64,000 nt of DNA from Nostoc sp. 'Peltigera membranacea cyanobiont' N6 (GCF_002949735.1 NZ_CP026681.1:7532501-7596500); one strand, 5' to 3'; shown: positions 25,892-34,920, counted from the first letter of the stretch. Numbers and translations are program-made. Notes: a model not told the origin generated them from the letters alone.

Positions 25892-26614
25892 TTAAAAGTT
25901 AAAATAAAATCCTTGCATGAGAATCCAAAGTACACCCGCAGCGACTAGAGGCACGCTGAGGTTATCTGTGCCGTGGGGTGAAACTGCCTCTGCTAGAGTG
26001 GCGAAAGTCGCAGTTATTACCGTAGTTAACAAAACCCATCCCAAACTAAAAGTTTTTGCCAGGGGACTCAACGACGAACCAGGTAGTAGCAACAGCACTA
26101 AGAAAATCGCCACTGAACTTGCTACAAACATTGCTACCGAACCTTCCCAGGAACGCACAGAATTTCCCACTTGATATTTATGCTGTCCGAACCGTCTACC
26201 GATTAATGCTGCCAATGCATCACCCCAGGTCATTGCCATTATCCCAGCTACAGCGATTGGGGCACTATCTAATGGCCCGTCTGGTCGCCATAGTAGCCCG
26301 AAAAGTAGTGTCACTGAGATAGCAAAATAAACTGTACCGGGTGAGCTTTCCTCAGTATCCATTGCGCCGATAATTCGGTAGCGGTAGAACAGGTAGTTAA
26401 GTCCGATAAAGGTGGCAAAGGGTATAATTCCGATTTCCCAGTGGTGAAACAGTATCAGGACACCGAAAACCCACATCCCTGCACCAATATGAATCACCTT
26501 ACGGGTCAAATCTGGCTTTACGTCAAACAGCCTACGCAGTCCCTCGCCAATCACAAGCAGACTAGTCGCGTAAATATAAGAAATTGCTAGCCCGATAAAA
26601 TCATTGTTTGTCAT
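25892..26614 (-). CDS. Phytol kinase / VTE5-like membrane protein
   Basis: A 240-residue integral membrane protein of the dolichol kinase/CDP-diglyceride synthetase-like superfamily with about six to seven helices. DLTRKVIHIGAGMWVF and MTWGDALAALIGRRFG, followed by SWEGSVAMF, are the motifs of the phytol kinase (VTE5) group. That group phosphorylates phytol released from chlorophyll for tocopherol and chlorophyll recycling. CTP is the usual donor. Farnesol/dolichol kinase is an alternative. Its 3' end converges with the flavoprotein gene. Confidence 0.85.
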   Translation of the reverse strand: MTNNDFIGLAISYIYATSLLVIGEGLRRLFDVKPDLTRKVIHIGAGMWVFGVLILFHHWEIGIIPFATFIGLNYLFYRYRIIGAMDTEESSPGTVYFAISVTLLFGLLWRPDGPLDSAPIAVAGIMAMTWGDALAALIGRRFGQHKYQVGNSVRSWEGSVAMFVASSVAIFLVLLLLPGSSLSPLAKTFSLGWVLLTTVITATFATLAEAVSPHGTDNLSVPLVAAGVLWILMQGFYFNF

Positions 26615-26650
26615 TTGTCATTTGTCAATAGTACTTATTCCCTTGCTTAT

Positions 26651-28426
26651 TCATTTAGTGCGATCGCTATTTCGTCTAAAATTCTTTTCTATTAACGAAG
26701 CATTACCAATACCTTGAAGAATACCACGACCGATTAAACCTAAACCACGACCGATTATTTGGGTGAGGATGAAGACTATACCGCTACCTAAAAAAGATAA
26801 TAGTGATTTTAAGCGCGGTGCGATCGCATCACTAAATTCTAGAAGCAATGTCACTATCAAAGGAATATTAGAAAGTTTTCCTAATTCCTGATTTCGAGGA
26901 GCATAAACTGAAGTACTGGCAATGCCACGAGGCGCAATTACAAATAGCTCATAGCGACTTTCAAAAACTGCTTTTGGTTCGTTGATATAATTACTCAATC
27001 GATATTTCCATGATAAATCGTTTCGAAATCGTTCAATTTCTCTTGTAGAAATTAATTGCCGACTATAAAAATTTTGTTTAATCTCTTCTACATCTGCTAA
27101 ATAATTTAGTAGTGGTTGAACTACCCCATTAGCTACCTGAATTAACAAGTTCTCTAAAATCATTAATGTTTGGGATTTTGCTTCAGCACTCACTACTGGA
27201 TAGGAGGTATTATCAATGTTCAATTCCGTTTGAAATAGTAGATGAGAATACAATTCGCAAAATAGCGGAATTTTATTGAGAATATCTCTTTGCACAACCT
27301 CTGCATTTTGGAGTAATAACTTAACAAGTTCTATATTGTTATTTCCTAATTTTATCCGAGAAAACTTTCCAAAAAAATCTGTAATTGCGGCTTGCCATAA
27401 ATTGCCTATTAAGGTACTTTTTACCTCATTTAATTGACTTAACTGGATTTGAGATGCACGCAATTCATCCAACTGTTCAGCCAGTTTTTGCAGAATCAGG
27501 TAAAGTAATTCTCGTTTTTTATCTTCACGGAAGATGTCAATTTCTAAAGGGACATCTGTAACATTTCTTAAAGGAAATTGAAGTTTAGTAACACAAGATG
27601 TAAACAAGGCAGATTGTAGTGTTCCTGGACTAAGTAAAGGTGAAATAGTTTGCCTTTGCTCAATGGCACTACTCAATAAAGGTGTGAGCGGTAGCTCATC
27701 AGCAACCGGAATATGTTTCTCTTGCCTTTCTTGGGATGAAACTAACAACCCATTTAACAACCAACGAGCCGCTAGGAGTTCTCGCCTCCGTCCAGCTAGA
27801 ATTGCTCGATCTAGTACTGGTAATCCAGGAACTTGTAATTGTGTTGTGACTGCGGCTAGAGTAGTCTCGATGTAAGCAATTCCTGACAAACGTAAATTAT
27901 TTCGCAGTCTGGAAAAAGGTAGTGGGGAGTAGGGAGTGACGCGATTAATCGCGTCTCTACTAGGGAGTGAGGAGTTAGGAGTTGCGTTCGCTTCTGTGTC
28001 CCGAAACCAATAGTCACCACCATCTGCAACTTCTTGCATAGCAGCGACTAACTCAGGTAGTGGTGTACCTTTGGGGCAGTAGCCATTTACACCAATAGAT
28101 TTGGCAGCTAATAGCAGTCCTTGTTCTTGCACAGAACTTAGGAGCAAAATTGGCAGGTTGGGATATAAGGCTTTGAGTTGCCGACAGAATTGTAAACCTA
28201 GCTGTTGGCTGGTGGTGGAGCGACCATTACCGAATTCTAAAACCAGTAAATTTACTCGTTTAGGGTCTTCTTGGGCAATTTCTGCTAAAATTTGCAAGGC
28301 AGTGGTGTCAGTTTCTACTACTCCTGTTACTTCCAGGTTAGGAATTGCTTCCAGAGCTACCCGTAATCCCAGACGAAAAATCGGGTCTTGGTCGAATAAC
28401 AATAATTTTAAATGGCGATCGCTCAT
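26651..28426 (-). CDS. Receiver-like plus Ycf55-type (DUF3685) protein
   Basis: A 591-residue protein with an N-terminal receiver-like domain (about 1-140) and a long helical C-terminal region resembling the Ycf55/DUF3685 family of cyanobacteria and red-algal plastids. The receiver starts LKLLLFDQDPIFRLGLRVAL and keeps the Lys in YCPKG. The phospho-acceptor position reads LLVLEFGNG, with Glu instead of Asp. The extreme C-terminus is Gly/Ile-rich (IGRGLGLIGRGILQG). Residues about 147-172 are encoded by repeats. The function is unknown. Confidence 0.85.
   Translation of the reverse strand: MSDRHLKLLLFDQDPIFRLGLRVALEAIPNLEVTGVVETDTTALQILAEIAQEDPKRVNLLVLEFGNGRSTTSQQLGLQFCRQLKALYPNLPILLLSSVQEQGLLLAAKSIGVNGYCPKGTPLPELVAAMQEVADGGDYWFRDTEANATPNSSLPSRDAINRVTPYSPLPFSRLRNNLRLSGIAYIETTLAAVTTQLQVPGLPVLDRAILAGRRRELLAARWLLNGLLVSSQERQEKHIPVADELPLTPLLSSAIEQRQTISPLLSPGTLQSALFTSCVTKLQFPLRNVTDVPLEIDIFREDKKRELLYLILQKLAEQLDELRASQIQLSQLNEVKSTLIGNLWQAAITDFFGKFSRIKLGNNNIELVKLLLQNAEVVQRDILNKIPLFCELYSHLLFQTELNIDNTSYPVVSAEAKSQTLMILENLLIQVANGVVQPLLNYLADVEEIKQNFYSRQLISTREIERFRNDLSWKYRLSNYINEPKAVFESRYELFVIAPRGIASTSVYAPRNQELGKLSNIPLIVTLLLEFSDAIAPRLKSLLSFLGSGIVFILTQIIGRGLGLIGRGILQGIGNASLIEKNFRRNSDRTK
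27921..27981. repeat. STRR plus palindrome inside the Ycf55-like gene
   Basis: AGTGGGG/AGTAGGG heptamers flank the perfect 18-bp palindrome GACGCGATTAATCGCGTC (27938-27955), followed by TAGGGAG, TGAGGAG and TTAGGAG. The palindrome is a known dispersed repeat type in Nostoc-like genomes. Confidence 0.85.
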
Positions 28427-28572
28427 ATTCCATCAATTACACAACCACTGTTTTTTACTAATCAGAAAACAGCTTTGATACAAACAAAACTTTGTCTCCC
28501 TCATTGTTACCTGTTTTCGCAAACTGATAAATCGATCGTAATTGCCATAAACAGCCGTCACTGTGTAATTAA

Positions 28573-31500
28573 ATGAACTTGAGTATTCGGCACTGGTTGG
28601 CAGAACGCCATATCGCAATCAATCAAATCAGAGGGTTTTCGGCAGGGCAATTGGCAGGTATTGCCTATCGGATTGTTCAGGATATGGAAGTCAAAAGCCT
28701 CATGCCTTTTGATATCTGTACCTTGGTAGAAGTTTTAGAACTACCTTTAGGGATTGTTTGGGAAGAAATCAGTGTCATTTCCCAGTTGACAGAAAACCTG
28801 TTGCGTAGTCTCAGCCAAAAAAAACCTTTAAAACGTAACGAAGGCACATGGCTAGCGTTTCAAATTGCCTATCTCCAAGCTTTGCAAACAATTATAAAGC
28901 AGGAAGTAAGCTTACAAAGACCGTGGCTAGATCGGGCAAGTATACCAATTAAAGCCCAAATACTTAAAGAGGATGCGGGTAAACTCACCCTCCAAGATTC
29001 GCAACTGCAAGGATTACTAAAAACTCTCACCCCAGGTAAACTAACTGATACTCAGGCGGAACAAGCACTGTCTCTGGTTGCAGATTCATTACTGGTACAA
29101 CAAATAAATCATGCTGTCATCGCTTGGTTAGTTGCCAATGGGGCAGAGGAATTTGAGGCTAAACTCTTAACACAACGTTTGTCCAACTCACTTCCTGGTG
29201 ACATACTGGTAGTCGTTACCGAAAATGCTGCCCCTTTAGCCCAACTACAAAAGTTTTTCCGTTTGGGGATTTCATTATCTCCCAGTTTGAACGCTCCAGA
29301 AGTTGGTTCTCCAGTCGGTGAGAAAATTGATTTGCATCGAGAACATTACCGTGCAAGTTTGATTAAAAACCTCAGTATGCCGTTGCTCATAGAATCCTTT
29401 TCTCTCAAGGATATCTATGTACCACAAAAAGGCTTACCAATAGAGGAAAGTATTTTTGAGCAGGAAAAAAAACCTGTTAAGCCGGTTGATTTAAAGACAT
29501 GGGCGCAGCAACAGCTAGCTGATTTAGAAACGATCGCTATAATTGAGTCGGAACCTGGTTATGGAAAAACCAGTTTTTGCCAACTCTGGGCAGCACAGAT
29601 AGCACAAGAATTATACCCTACTTGGATGCCTATAGTAATTAGGTTACGGGGTGTAACTTATGGCAAAACTTTCACCGAAACCCTAAATTCTGCTTTTGAT
29701 GTTGATCTTTCAACTTGGTTAGAGCAACAAAATCCCCCTTGTCTGCTGCTGCTAGATGGTTTGGATGAATTGCCCCCTTCTGCTCATGGTATAAGAACAA
29801 AAGCAATTTTTATTCAGCAATTACTGAACTTTAAATCTCAGCATAGACACAAAATTGTGTTAACAAGTCGGTCAACAACATTACAAGAAATCGCCCCAGA
29901 GATACCTCTACCATTGAAGCGAATTATCATTCAACCGTTGGATGTAGACGAATTCAAACAATGGTTTCAGCAGTGGGCAAAAGTACAATCGTTGGCGATC
30001 GCTCAAAATTTCTTTACATTCTTAAAACAGTCAGGCTTATTTGCCAGCCAATCAAGGTTTACAGAATTATCTCCCCTTGTCCGTCAACCTCTGATGCTGC
30101 ATTTATTGGGCATTTTACACCGAGATGGACTGCTAGATGATGAAGTGTTGCAATTAGCTGCTAATACCCCAAAGTCTTCTCTGTTAGAAATTTACCATCG
30201 CCTGAGTCGATGGTTATTGGGCTATCCGCTAATTGGTGAGATCAAGACGATGCTGCTGCGCTCAGGATCGACTCATATCCACCGAACTCCAGAAGCGATC
30301 GCTAATTTACTCGCTAATCGTCATCCCCAAGATTTACTTGAGCAGATGCAAGCGATCGCTTTGAAAATTTTACACTCTCAACGCCATCAAATTAATTTGG
30401 CTGGTGAATTTAATTCTCTACCAGGGTTTTATTTTAAGATTCAGAATTTAGAAAGCTCAGAAAAAAGCGCAGAAAAAACTAATTTAATTGAGTTTTCGCA
30501 TATTAAGCTAGGAGAATTTCTTTGCGCTAAGGCTGTGACTGCTGAGTTGAAATTATTGACTCAGTGCCAAAATGAGGCTTATGGTTCCCTCACTTTTGTG
30601 CTTGATTCTCCCAGTAGTGTTGCCCAGCATATTTATAATTTACTGGGTTATGGCATCCTTAGCCAGGAAATTGAAGAACTGGCGATCGCAATTTTGCGTC
30701 GGGAGCAAAAGCACAAGTTTTCTTTTGAAGTTTTGTTCCAACGGCTTTTGTCTTTCTGGCGTGGTTACTGTCAAGGTTGTTGGTTGGATGAAGGGATAGT
30801 TCACAAAGCTTTGACTCATTTCCACGCACTGCAAAACCCAGTAAATGTTGAGCAGGTGAATGCTGCGGTAGGATTAAATGTGTTTTTATTGCTTTGTGCT
30901 TGTTACCGAGAAACAAAAATCCCTTTTTGCCCTTGTGGCAATCCACTTAATTTAACAGAATTCAACCCAGAGGCTTTGAGTGTGCTAATTGCGAGGACAA
31001 CCGTTTTGCACAAAACTGCCTTTGCAACCCGAATCAAGTCTCTAGCTGGACTCAATTTATCGGGAGCCTCTTTGTTGCAAGTGATGTTAACTGGGGTAAA
31101 TCTTGAGCAGACAAACTTATCCAATGCGGAGTTAATCGGGATAAATTTGGCTGGAGCCAATTTGCAACAGGCTAACCTTACAGGCGCAAACCTTCAACAA
31201 GCTAACCTTACAGGCGCAAACCTCCAACAGGCTAACTTTACAGGCGCAAACCTCCAACAGATAAACCTGATGGGGACAAATATTAATTCAGCGAATCTCA
31301 CCAACGCCTGTTTATTTGATGCCATCCTTACTGAGGCTGACAAAAAATTAGCTGCTGATAATGGTGCTTTGTTCTCCAAAGAATCGTTTCAAAGACTGAA
31401 AAATTTGCGTAGTTTACCGCCGCAGGCATCGCACCAACACTTATTAAACACCGTCAAAATTACACCAAACACAGATAAGAATTGGCCCAAACTCCCTGCG

Positions 31501-31617
31501 ATCGGAGTAATCGAAAGCTCCGAAGGTACAATTTTACCAGTAGGTTTATATGATGAAGATGTCGAAGATGAAACAGTTTTTGGCAATGACTCCATTGATG
31601 AGAGTAGTACATATTAG
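28573..31617 (+). CDS. NACHT NTPase with C-terminal pentapeptide repeats
   Basis: A 1014-residue STAND-class ATPase. An N-terminal effector or adaptor region (about 1-270, helical, not recognised) is followed by the NACHT domain: Walker A EPGYGKTS near 327-334, Walker B LLLLDGLDELPP near 390-401, and the sensor VLTSRSTT. A helical region with LIEFSHIKLGEFLCA follows. About 16 pentapeptides A(N/D)Lxx (829-910) form a quadrilateral beta-helix, then an acidic tail. Such proteins act as signal-sensing or defence switches. It is divergent from the Ycf55-like gene and lacks a clear toxin domain. Confidence 0.88.
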   Translation: MNLSIRHWLAERHIAINQIRGFSAGQLAGIAYRIVQDMEVKSLMPFDICTLVEVLELPLGIVWEEISVISQLTENLLRSLSQKKPLKRNEGTWLAFQIAYLQALQTIIKQEVSLQRPWLDRASIPIKAQILKEDAGKLTLQDSQLQGLLKTLTPGKLTDTQAEQALSLVADSLLVQQINHAVIAWLVANGAEEFEAKLLTQRLSNSLPGDILVVVTENAAPLAQLQKFFRLGISLSPSLNAPEVGSPVGEKIDLHREHYRASLIKNLSMPLLIESFSLKDIYVPQKGLPIEESIFEQEKKPVKPVDLKTWAQQQLADLETIAIIESEPGYGKTSFCQLWAAQIAQELYPTWMPIVIRLRGVTYGKTFTETLNSAFDVDLSTWLEQQNPPCLLLLDGLDELPPSAHGIRTKAIFIQQLLNFKSQHRHKIVLTSRSTTLQEIAPEIPLPLKRIIIQPLDVDEFKQWFQQWAKVQSLAIAQNFFTFLKQSGLFASQSRFTELSPLVRQPLMLHLLGILHRDGLLDDEVLQLAANTPKSSLLEIYHRLSRWLLGYPLIGEIKTMLLRSGSTHIHRTPEAIANLLANRHPQDLLEQMQAIALKILHSQRHQINLAGEFNSLPGFYFKIQNLESSEKSAEKTNLIEFSHIKLGEFLCAKAVTAELKLLTQCQNEAYGSLTFVLDSPSSVAQHIYNLLGYGILSQEIEELAIAILRREQKHKFSFEVLFQRLLSFWRGYCQGCWLDEGIVHKALTHFHALQNPVNVEQVNAAVGLNVFLLLCACYRETKIPFCPCGNPLNLTEFNPEALSVLIARTTVLHKTAFATRIKSLAGLNLSGASLLQVMLTGVNLEQTNLSNAELIGINLAGANLQQANLTGANLQQANLTGANLQQANFTGANLQQINLMGTNINSANLTNACLFDAILTEADKKLAADNGALFSKESFQRLKNLRSLPPQASHQHLLNTVKITPNTDKNWPKLPAIGVIESSEGTILPVGLYDEDVEDETVFGNDSIDESSTY
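31156..31275 (+). repeat. 30-bp tandem repeat encoding pentapeptide pairs
   Basis: Four contiguous 30-nt units (31156, 31186, 31216, 31246) of the type GCAAACCTCCAACAGGCTAA with small differences, each coding for two pentapeptides. Confidence 0.9.
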
Positions 31618-31647
31618 TAATTAGGCATTGCTTATTTACCCCTACTC

Positions 31648-31717
31648 CCCCAATCCCCAATCCCCAATCCCCAATCCCCAATCCCCAATCCCCAATCCCC
31701 AATCCCCAATCCCCAAT
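31648..31717. repeat. STRR array CCCCAAT, ten perfect units
   Basis: Ten perfect tandem copies of CCCCAAT, ending 2 bp before the stop codon (31720-31722) of the convergent Fur-family gene. Confidence 0.97.
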
Positions 31718-31719
31718 CC

Positions 31720-32166
31720 CTAGCCTTCTTGCGGCTTACGGTAGCCAAAAAAGTTAATACTGTATTCAGTAATCCGCACTCCTGTTTCTTCTTCAATTTT
31801 GCGGATCAAATCTTCTGGAAGTTCTACATGAACATCAAGAATTTGATTTGTATCCACACAGTTAATATGACTGTGAGAGTCACTGATATTGCCGTACAAA
31901 CGTCCATCACAGCGTTCAATACATTCAATGATGCCTTGACTGGATAATGCTTCTAGATTTTGATAAACAGAGGTATGGCCGATCTCTTTACCTTCTTGGT
32001 TCAAGCGATCGTAAATCTCTCTAGCAGAAAGATGTTCATTTGCTTGCCAAAGTAATTCTAGAATAAAGCGACGCTGACGACTGACGCGCATACCCAGGAT
32101 TTGACACCTATCTAGCGCATCTTCTAGAGAACGAATTGGTTTTGTAGAAATTTTTTGTTTTTGCAT
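31720..32166 (-). CDS. perR: Fur-family regulator, FurC/PerR-like
   Basis: A 148-residue dimeric metalloregulator with an N-terminal winged helix (RVSRQRRFILELLWQANEHLS, GHTSVYQNLEALSSQGIIE) and a C-terminal dimerisation domain with metal-binding His in SDSHSHINC and DVHVELP. I chose ATG 32166 (MQKQKISTKPIRS); a frame start at 32202 adds 12 atypical residues. It resembles the FurC/PerR paralog of Anabaena, which represses peroxide-defence genes, rather than FurA or Zur. CxxC structural-zinc motifs are missing. Confidence 0.87.
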   Translation of the reverse strand: MQKQKISTKPIRSLEDALDRCQILGMRVSRQRRFILELLWQANEHLSAREIYDRLNQEGKEIGHTSVYQNLEALSSQGIIECIERCDGRLYGNISDSHSHINCVDTNQILDVHVELPEDLIRKIEEETGVRITEYSINFFGYRKPQEG

Positions 32167-32805
32167 ATTACAGCTTGTTAACTGTTGAGGGAATTTTCCC
32201 ACTTCAATTTTTATTGTTTATTTAATATATGCAATAATATTGCACACCATTGTTCTACCTGTACTTGTGTTTTGGCTTGTGATGCTGGGAAAGTAACAGG
32301 TGGCGATAAATAATGCTCTATTTTTTGCTTGTTGATGGCTACTTTGTCAGACCTTAATCTAAAACAAACTCATTACAACTTTAACTTAAAATTGCTGTAA
32401 ATGTCCACCTTGGGGCAGGTATTGCCTTTCCCAAGTCGGCTGATGCTAATGGAATACTATGTAAATTGTGTAGTAATTGCTTAGTGAAATGTGAGTATTT
32501 ATTGCAATTACGAAAGTAACATTTAACTGAATAAAAATTTGATGTCCGTGAGTGGCGTAGGCGTAGCCCGCCACAGGCATCGCTAGCGGCTCATCTCAAA
32601 GCTAGCAGCTATATACATATTTATGATAACCAGCAAAAACTAAGTAAAAGTATCAAATAAATTTGAGAAGGTAAAATTTGTTTCAAAAGCTTGGATAGGT
32701 TGACCAAATTATCAGCAAAAAGTATTAGTAAATACCAATTAATTTCTCAAGGTCAATGTAGCGTCAATCCCTGAAAGCTGCTACTGTAGATTCTCGATCC
32801 TACAG
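32167..32805. other. Intergenic region, 640 bp
   Basis: No gene found. It contains the hairpin-forming dispersed repeat GTGGCGTAGGCGTAGCCCGC followed by CAC and GGCATCGCTAGCGGCTC around 32554-32592. The remainder is AT-rich and includes the divergent promoters of the Fur-family and CRR6 genes. Confidence 0.5.
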
Positions 32806-33306
32806 TTGAGCAAAAAGAAAGTGGCTGCTGAGTCAAAGACAATTGCGATCGCACTCAATAATGACTTCATTAACAATCTCGATCTATCGCCTGCCTCACC
32901 GGTGATTGAACAATGGCTGCAAGATGGGGTTGCATCCCACGAACAACAGCTACGCTTTGATATCAATTACGATCTCGAACCTGGCGATCCACGGGAACTC
33001 TCAGAAATTCCAGAGGTGCGGCTGTGGTTTGTGCGCCTAGATGCCAAATACCCCTGGTTAGCATTTTTACTAGATTGGAAAGCTGGAGAATTTGCTCGTT
33101 ATGCCGCCATGCTAGTACCACATCAGTTCAGTTCTCAAGATGGCATCCAGTACAATCCTGAAGCCTTAGAAATATTTTTGATGCACAAAATCTTTATTTT
33201 AGGTGATTGGCTTAAACAGCAAGATATCCCTAGCCTCTCCAGGCTGAAGTCCATGGCCCAAATGCTGGGTTATGAATTAGATGATGCTTTTTTTGAGATA
33301 TTTTGA
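32806..33306 (+). CDS. CRR6-like NDH-1 assembly protein (DUF1817)
   Basis: A 166-residue soluble protein of the CRR6 family, conserved in cyanobacteria and chloroplasts. In plants CRR6 helps assemble the NdhI-containing subcomplex of NDH-1. The segment DPRELSEIPEVRLWFVRLDA followed by YPWLAFLLDWK and the FMAQMLGYELDDA-like end are typical. The start is probably TTG 32806, with no ATG upstream. A TIR element follows the stop by 2 bp. Confidence 0.85.
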   Translation: MSKKKVAAESKTIAIALNNDFINNLDLSPASPVIEQWLQDGVASHEQQLRFDINYDLEPGDPRELSEIPEVRLWFVRLDAKYPWLAFLLDWKAGEFARYAAMLVPHQFSSQDGIQYNPEALEIFLMHKIFILGDWLKQQDIPSLSRLKSMAQMLGYELDDAFFEIF

Positions 33307-33308
33307 CA

Positions 33309-33412
33309 CTAGTACAACACGGCGGAAATAAACCAACCATTGGAAATGTCTAGAACCCTTACGCAATCGTAATTCCGAATTCCGAATTCCGAATTCCGCC
33401 TTGCGGTACTAG
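33309..33412 (+). mobile_element. 104-bp MITE-like element, copy 1
   Basis: Imperfect 19-bp terminal repeats CTAGTACAACACGGCGGAA and (complement of the right end) CTAGTACCGCAAGGCGGAA bound a core and an internal AATTCCG heptamer array. The second copy lies at 46817-46913 in opposite orientation. Confidence 0.85.
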
Positions 33413-33496
33413 CTACTTAAAAAAATATTGTGTGGCGCGATGCCTACAACGGCAAGCTACGCACCACACAATATAAAATCATCTAAAATTTAATGA

Positions 33497-34093
33497 CTAA
33501 TTCGCTACCTCAGCCACCTCAATCACTCGCCCCTCATAGTCTTTGACTAAAAAGTTCAGGGGCTTTTGGTTACGAATCTTTAATTTCAAACCGCGCGTTT
33601 CGACTCGCATTAAAATCATTTCCAGACAGTCGCGATCAAAACAAACGTGGCGTTGTTGATTCTTGCTACCTAAACTCGCACCAGTAATAACGTGTAACTG
33701 GGTGTTTTTCTTCAATTGATACCACAACCCTTCAGTGGCATTACTCATCATTTTGCTTGACAAACTCGGCCCAGTAGACATGTATAGCGGATCGATCCCA
33801 GTTGCGCCTATAGTTTGTTCGTAGTTGTAGTAATAGTGCAAAGGCACCTCAGCTGCTGGCAAATCTAGCAGCCCTTCATACAACTGTCGGGCAATCTCCA
33901 AATCTGACACCATTACAGTGTGTACTTTTGGGGCACTGGTGAGGAACATCCACATTGCACCAGCGTAAGCTGCTAGCAGCATTACCATAATGCCTTGGGT
34001 AGAAAACAGGCTATCTAAGGGGAGGGAAGGGAGAAAGGAACCAAAGGTAAGGGGACTGAGCAGGAACGACATCACACTAACTGCTATAACCAT
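33497..34093 (-). CDS. Membrane-anchored VOC-fold protein
   Basis: Two N-terminal hydrophobic segments (about 1-20 and 33-52) precede a single glyoxalase-like module that begins KVHTVMVSDLEIARQLYEGL and ends with DYEGRVIEVAEV. HVCFDRDCLEMI forms the middle strand. I use ATG 34093 (198 residues); a TTG two codons upstream is possible. The metal-ligand pattern is incomplete, so catalytic activity is doubtful. Function unknown. Confidence 0.78.
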   Translation of the reverse strand: MVIAVSVMSFLLSPLTFGSFLPSLPLDSLFSTQGIMVMLLAAYAGAMWMFLTSAPKVHTVMVSDLEIARQLYEGLLDLPAAEVPLHYYYNYEQTIGATGIDPLYMSTGPSLSSKMMSNATEGLWYQLKKNTQLHVITGASLGSKNQQRHVCFDRDCLEMILMRVETRGLKLKIRNQKPLNFLVKDYEGRVIEVAEVAN

Positions 34094-34290
34094 GAACAAA
34101 TAAGGATTCTATAGGGGAATCGATTTTATTATTGTGGATTAAGACTAAAATTAAGTCCTTGTTTCTAGTTTATCAATAACTCAAGTAGTCTGAGTCTGGG
34201 CTACAAACTGGGCAACACCAAGATATTATGCGATTAACTACGGGAGTGCAATTCCCATAACTATTTTAACAACTATCAACTCAAAGAATT

Positions 34291-34920
34291 GTGCAAATTC
34301 CTCATTTTCCTGAAGCTAATCATCCTCTGGTAAAGTCGCTATTTCATCACACTGACCATGAACTACTGACTCTGTTTCAGCGCCATCCAGATGCCGGCAA
34401 GTATTTTACGGTGATTTTTTGCCGCTATAGCCCCATAGTGTATACCTTAATTCGGCATTCGGCGCGATCGCCTGTGCAGGCAGATTATCTGTTTGCCCTC
34501 ACCTGGCGGCATATTTATTACGAACTCGGTGGACTAAATTTAACCACCTCTGAATCAGGAGAGCCAGCCTTAACCATGCAAAATTGGTTAATTAATATGA
34601 CAGCTTTCTGTATTAACGAGATTAAGCTACCACCCACAGAAGCAATTCATTATTCTCTGCAAGCGACTTCGCCGCCACTATGGTGCTATGTACAACAAGC
34701 ATTAGACCAACTACCAGGTGTTTTACGATTAATCGTGTTAATGGCTCAAACTTTCCATTGGAGTGAAACGAGAATCGCTGCCTATCTGCAAGCTGAAGGA
34801 GAAGCGATCGCTCCCAACGAAGTAGCCAATTCTCTCCAGGAAGGCTATCGTATGCTAGAGGACAAATTACCCGCAGATATCCGCGCCATATACTTTGGGG
34901 AAGATTTCACTCAATCTTAA
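34291..34920 (+). CDS. Sigma-70-region-like protein of unknown role
   Basis: The 209-residue helical protein resembles ECF-type sigma factors in architecture. The N-terminal part (HTDHELLTLFQRHPDAGKYF, ADYLFALTWRHIY) is like region 2. The C-terminal part (ALDQLPGVLRLIVLMAQTFH, WSETRIAAYLQAEG) is like region 4, with LP and the helix-turn-helix. The region 4 helix-turn-helix is interrupted by extra residues. It may be a divergent sigma factor or a derived regulator. The start is GTG 34291. Confidence 0.7.
   Translation: MQIPHFPEANHPLVKSLFHHTDHELLTLFQRHPDAGKYFTVIFCRYSPIVYTLIRHSARSPVQADYLFALTWRHIYYELGGLNLTTSESGEPALTMQNWLINMTAFCINEIKLPPTEAIHYSLQATSPPLWCYVQQALDQLPGVLRLIVLMAQTFHWSETRIAAYLQAEGEAIAPNEVANSLQEGYRMLEDKLPADIRAIYFGEDFTQS

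Noticed and set aside
31646..31719. CRISPR-like array
   Set aside because: The units are contiguous 7-mers without spacers, so this is a simple tandem repeat.
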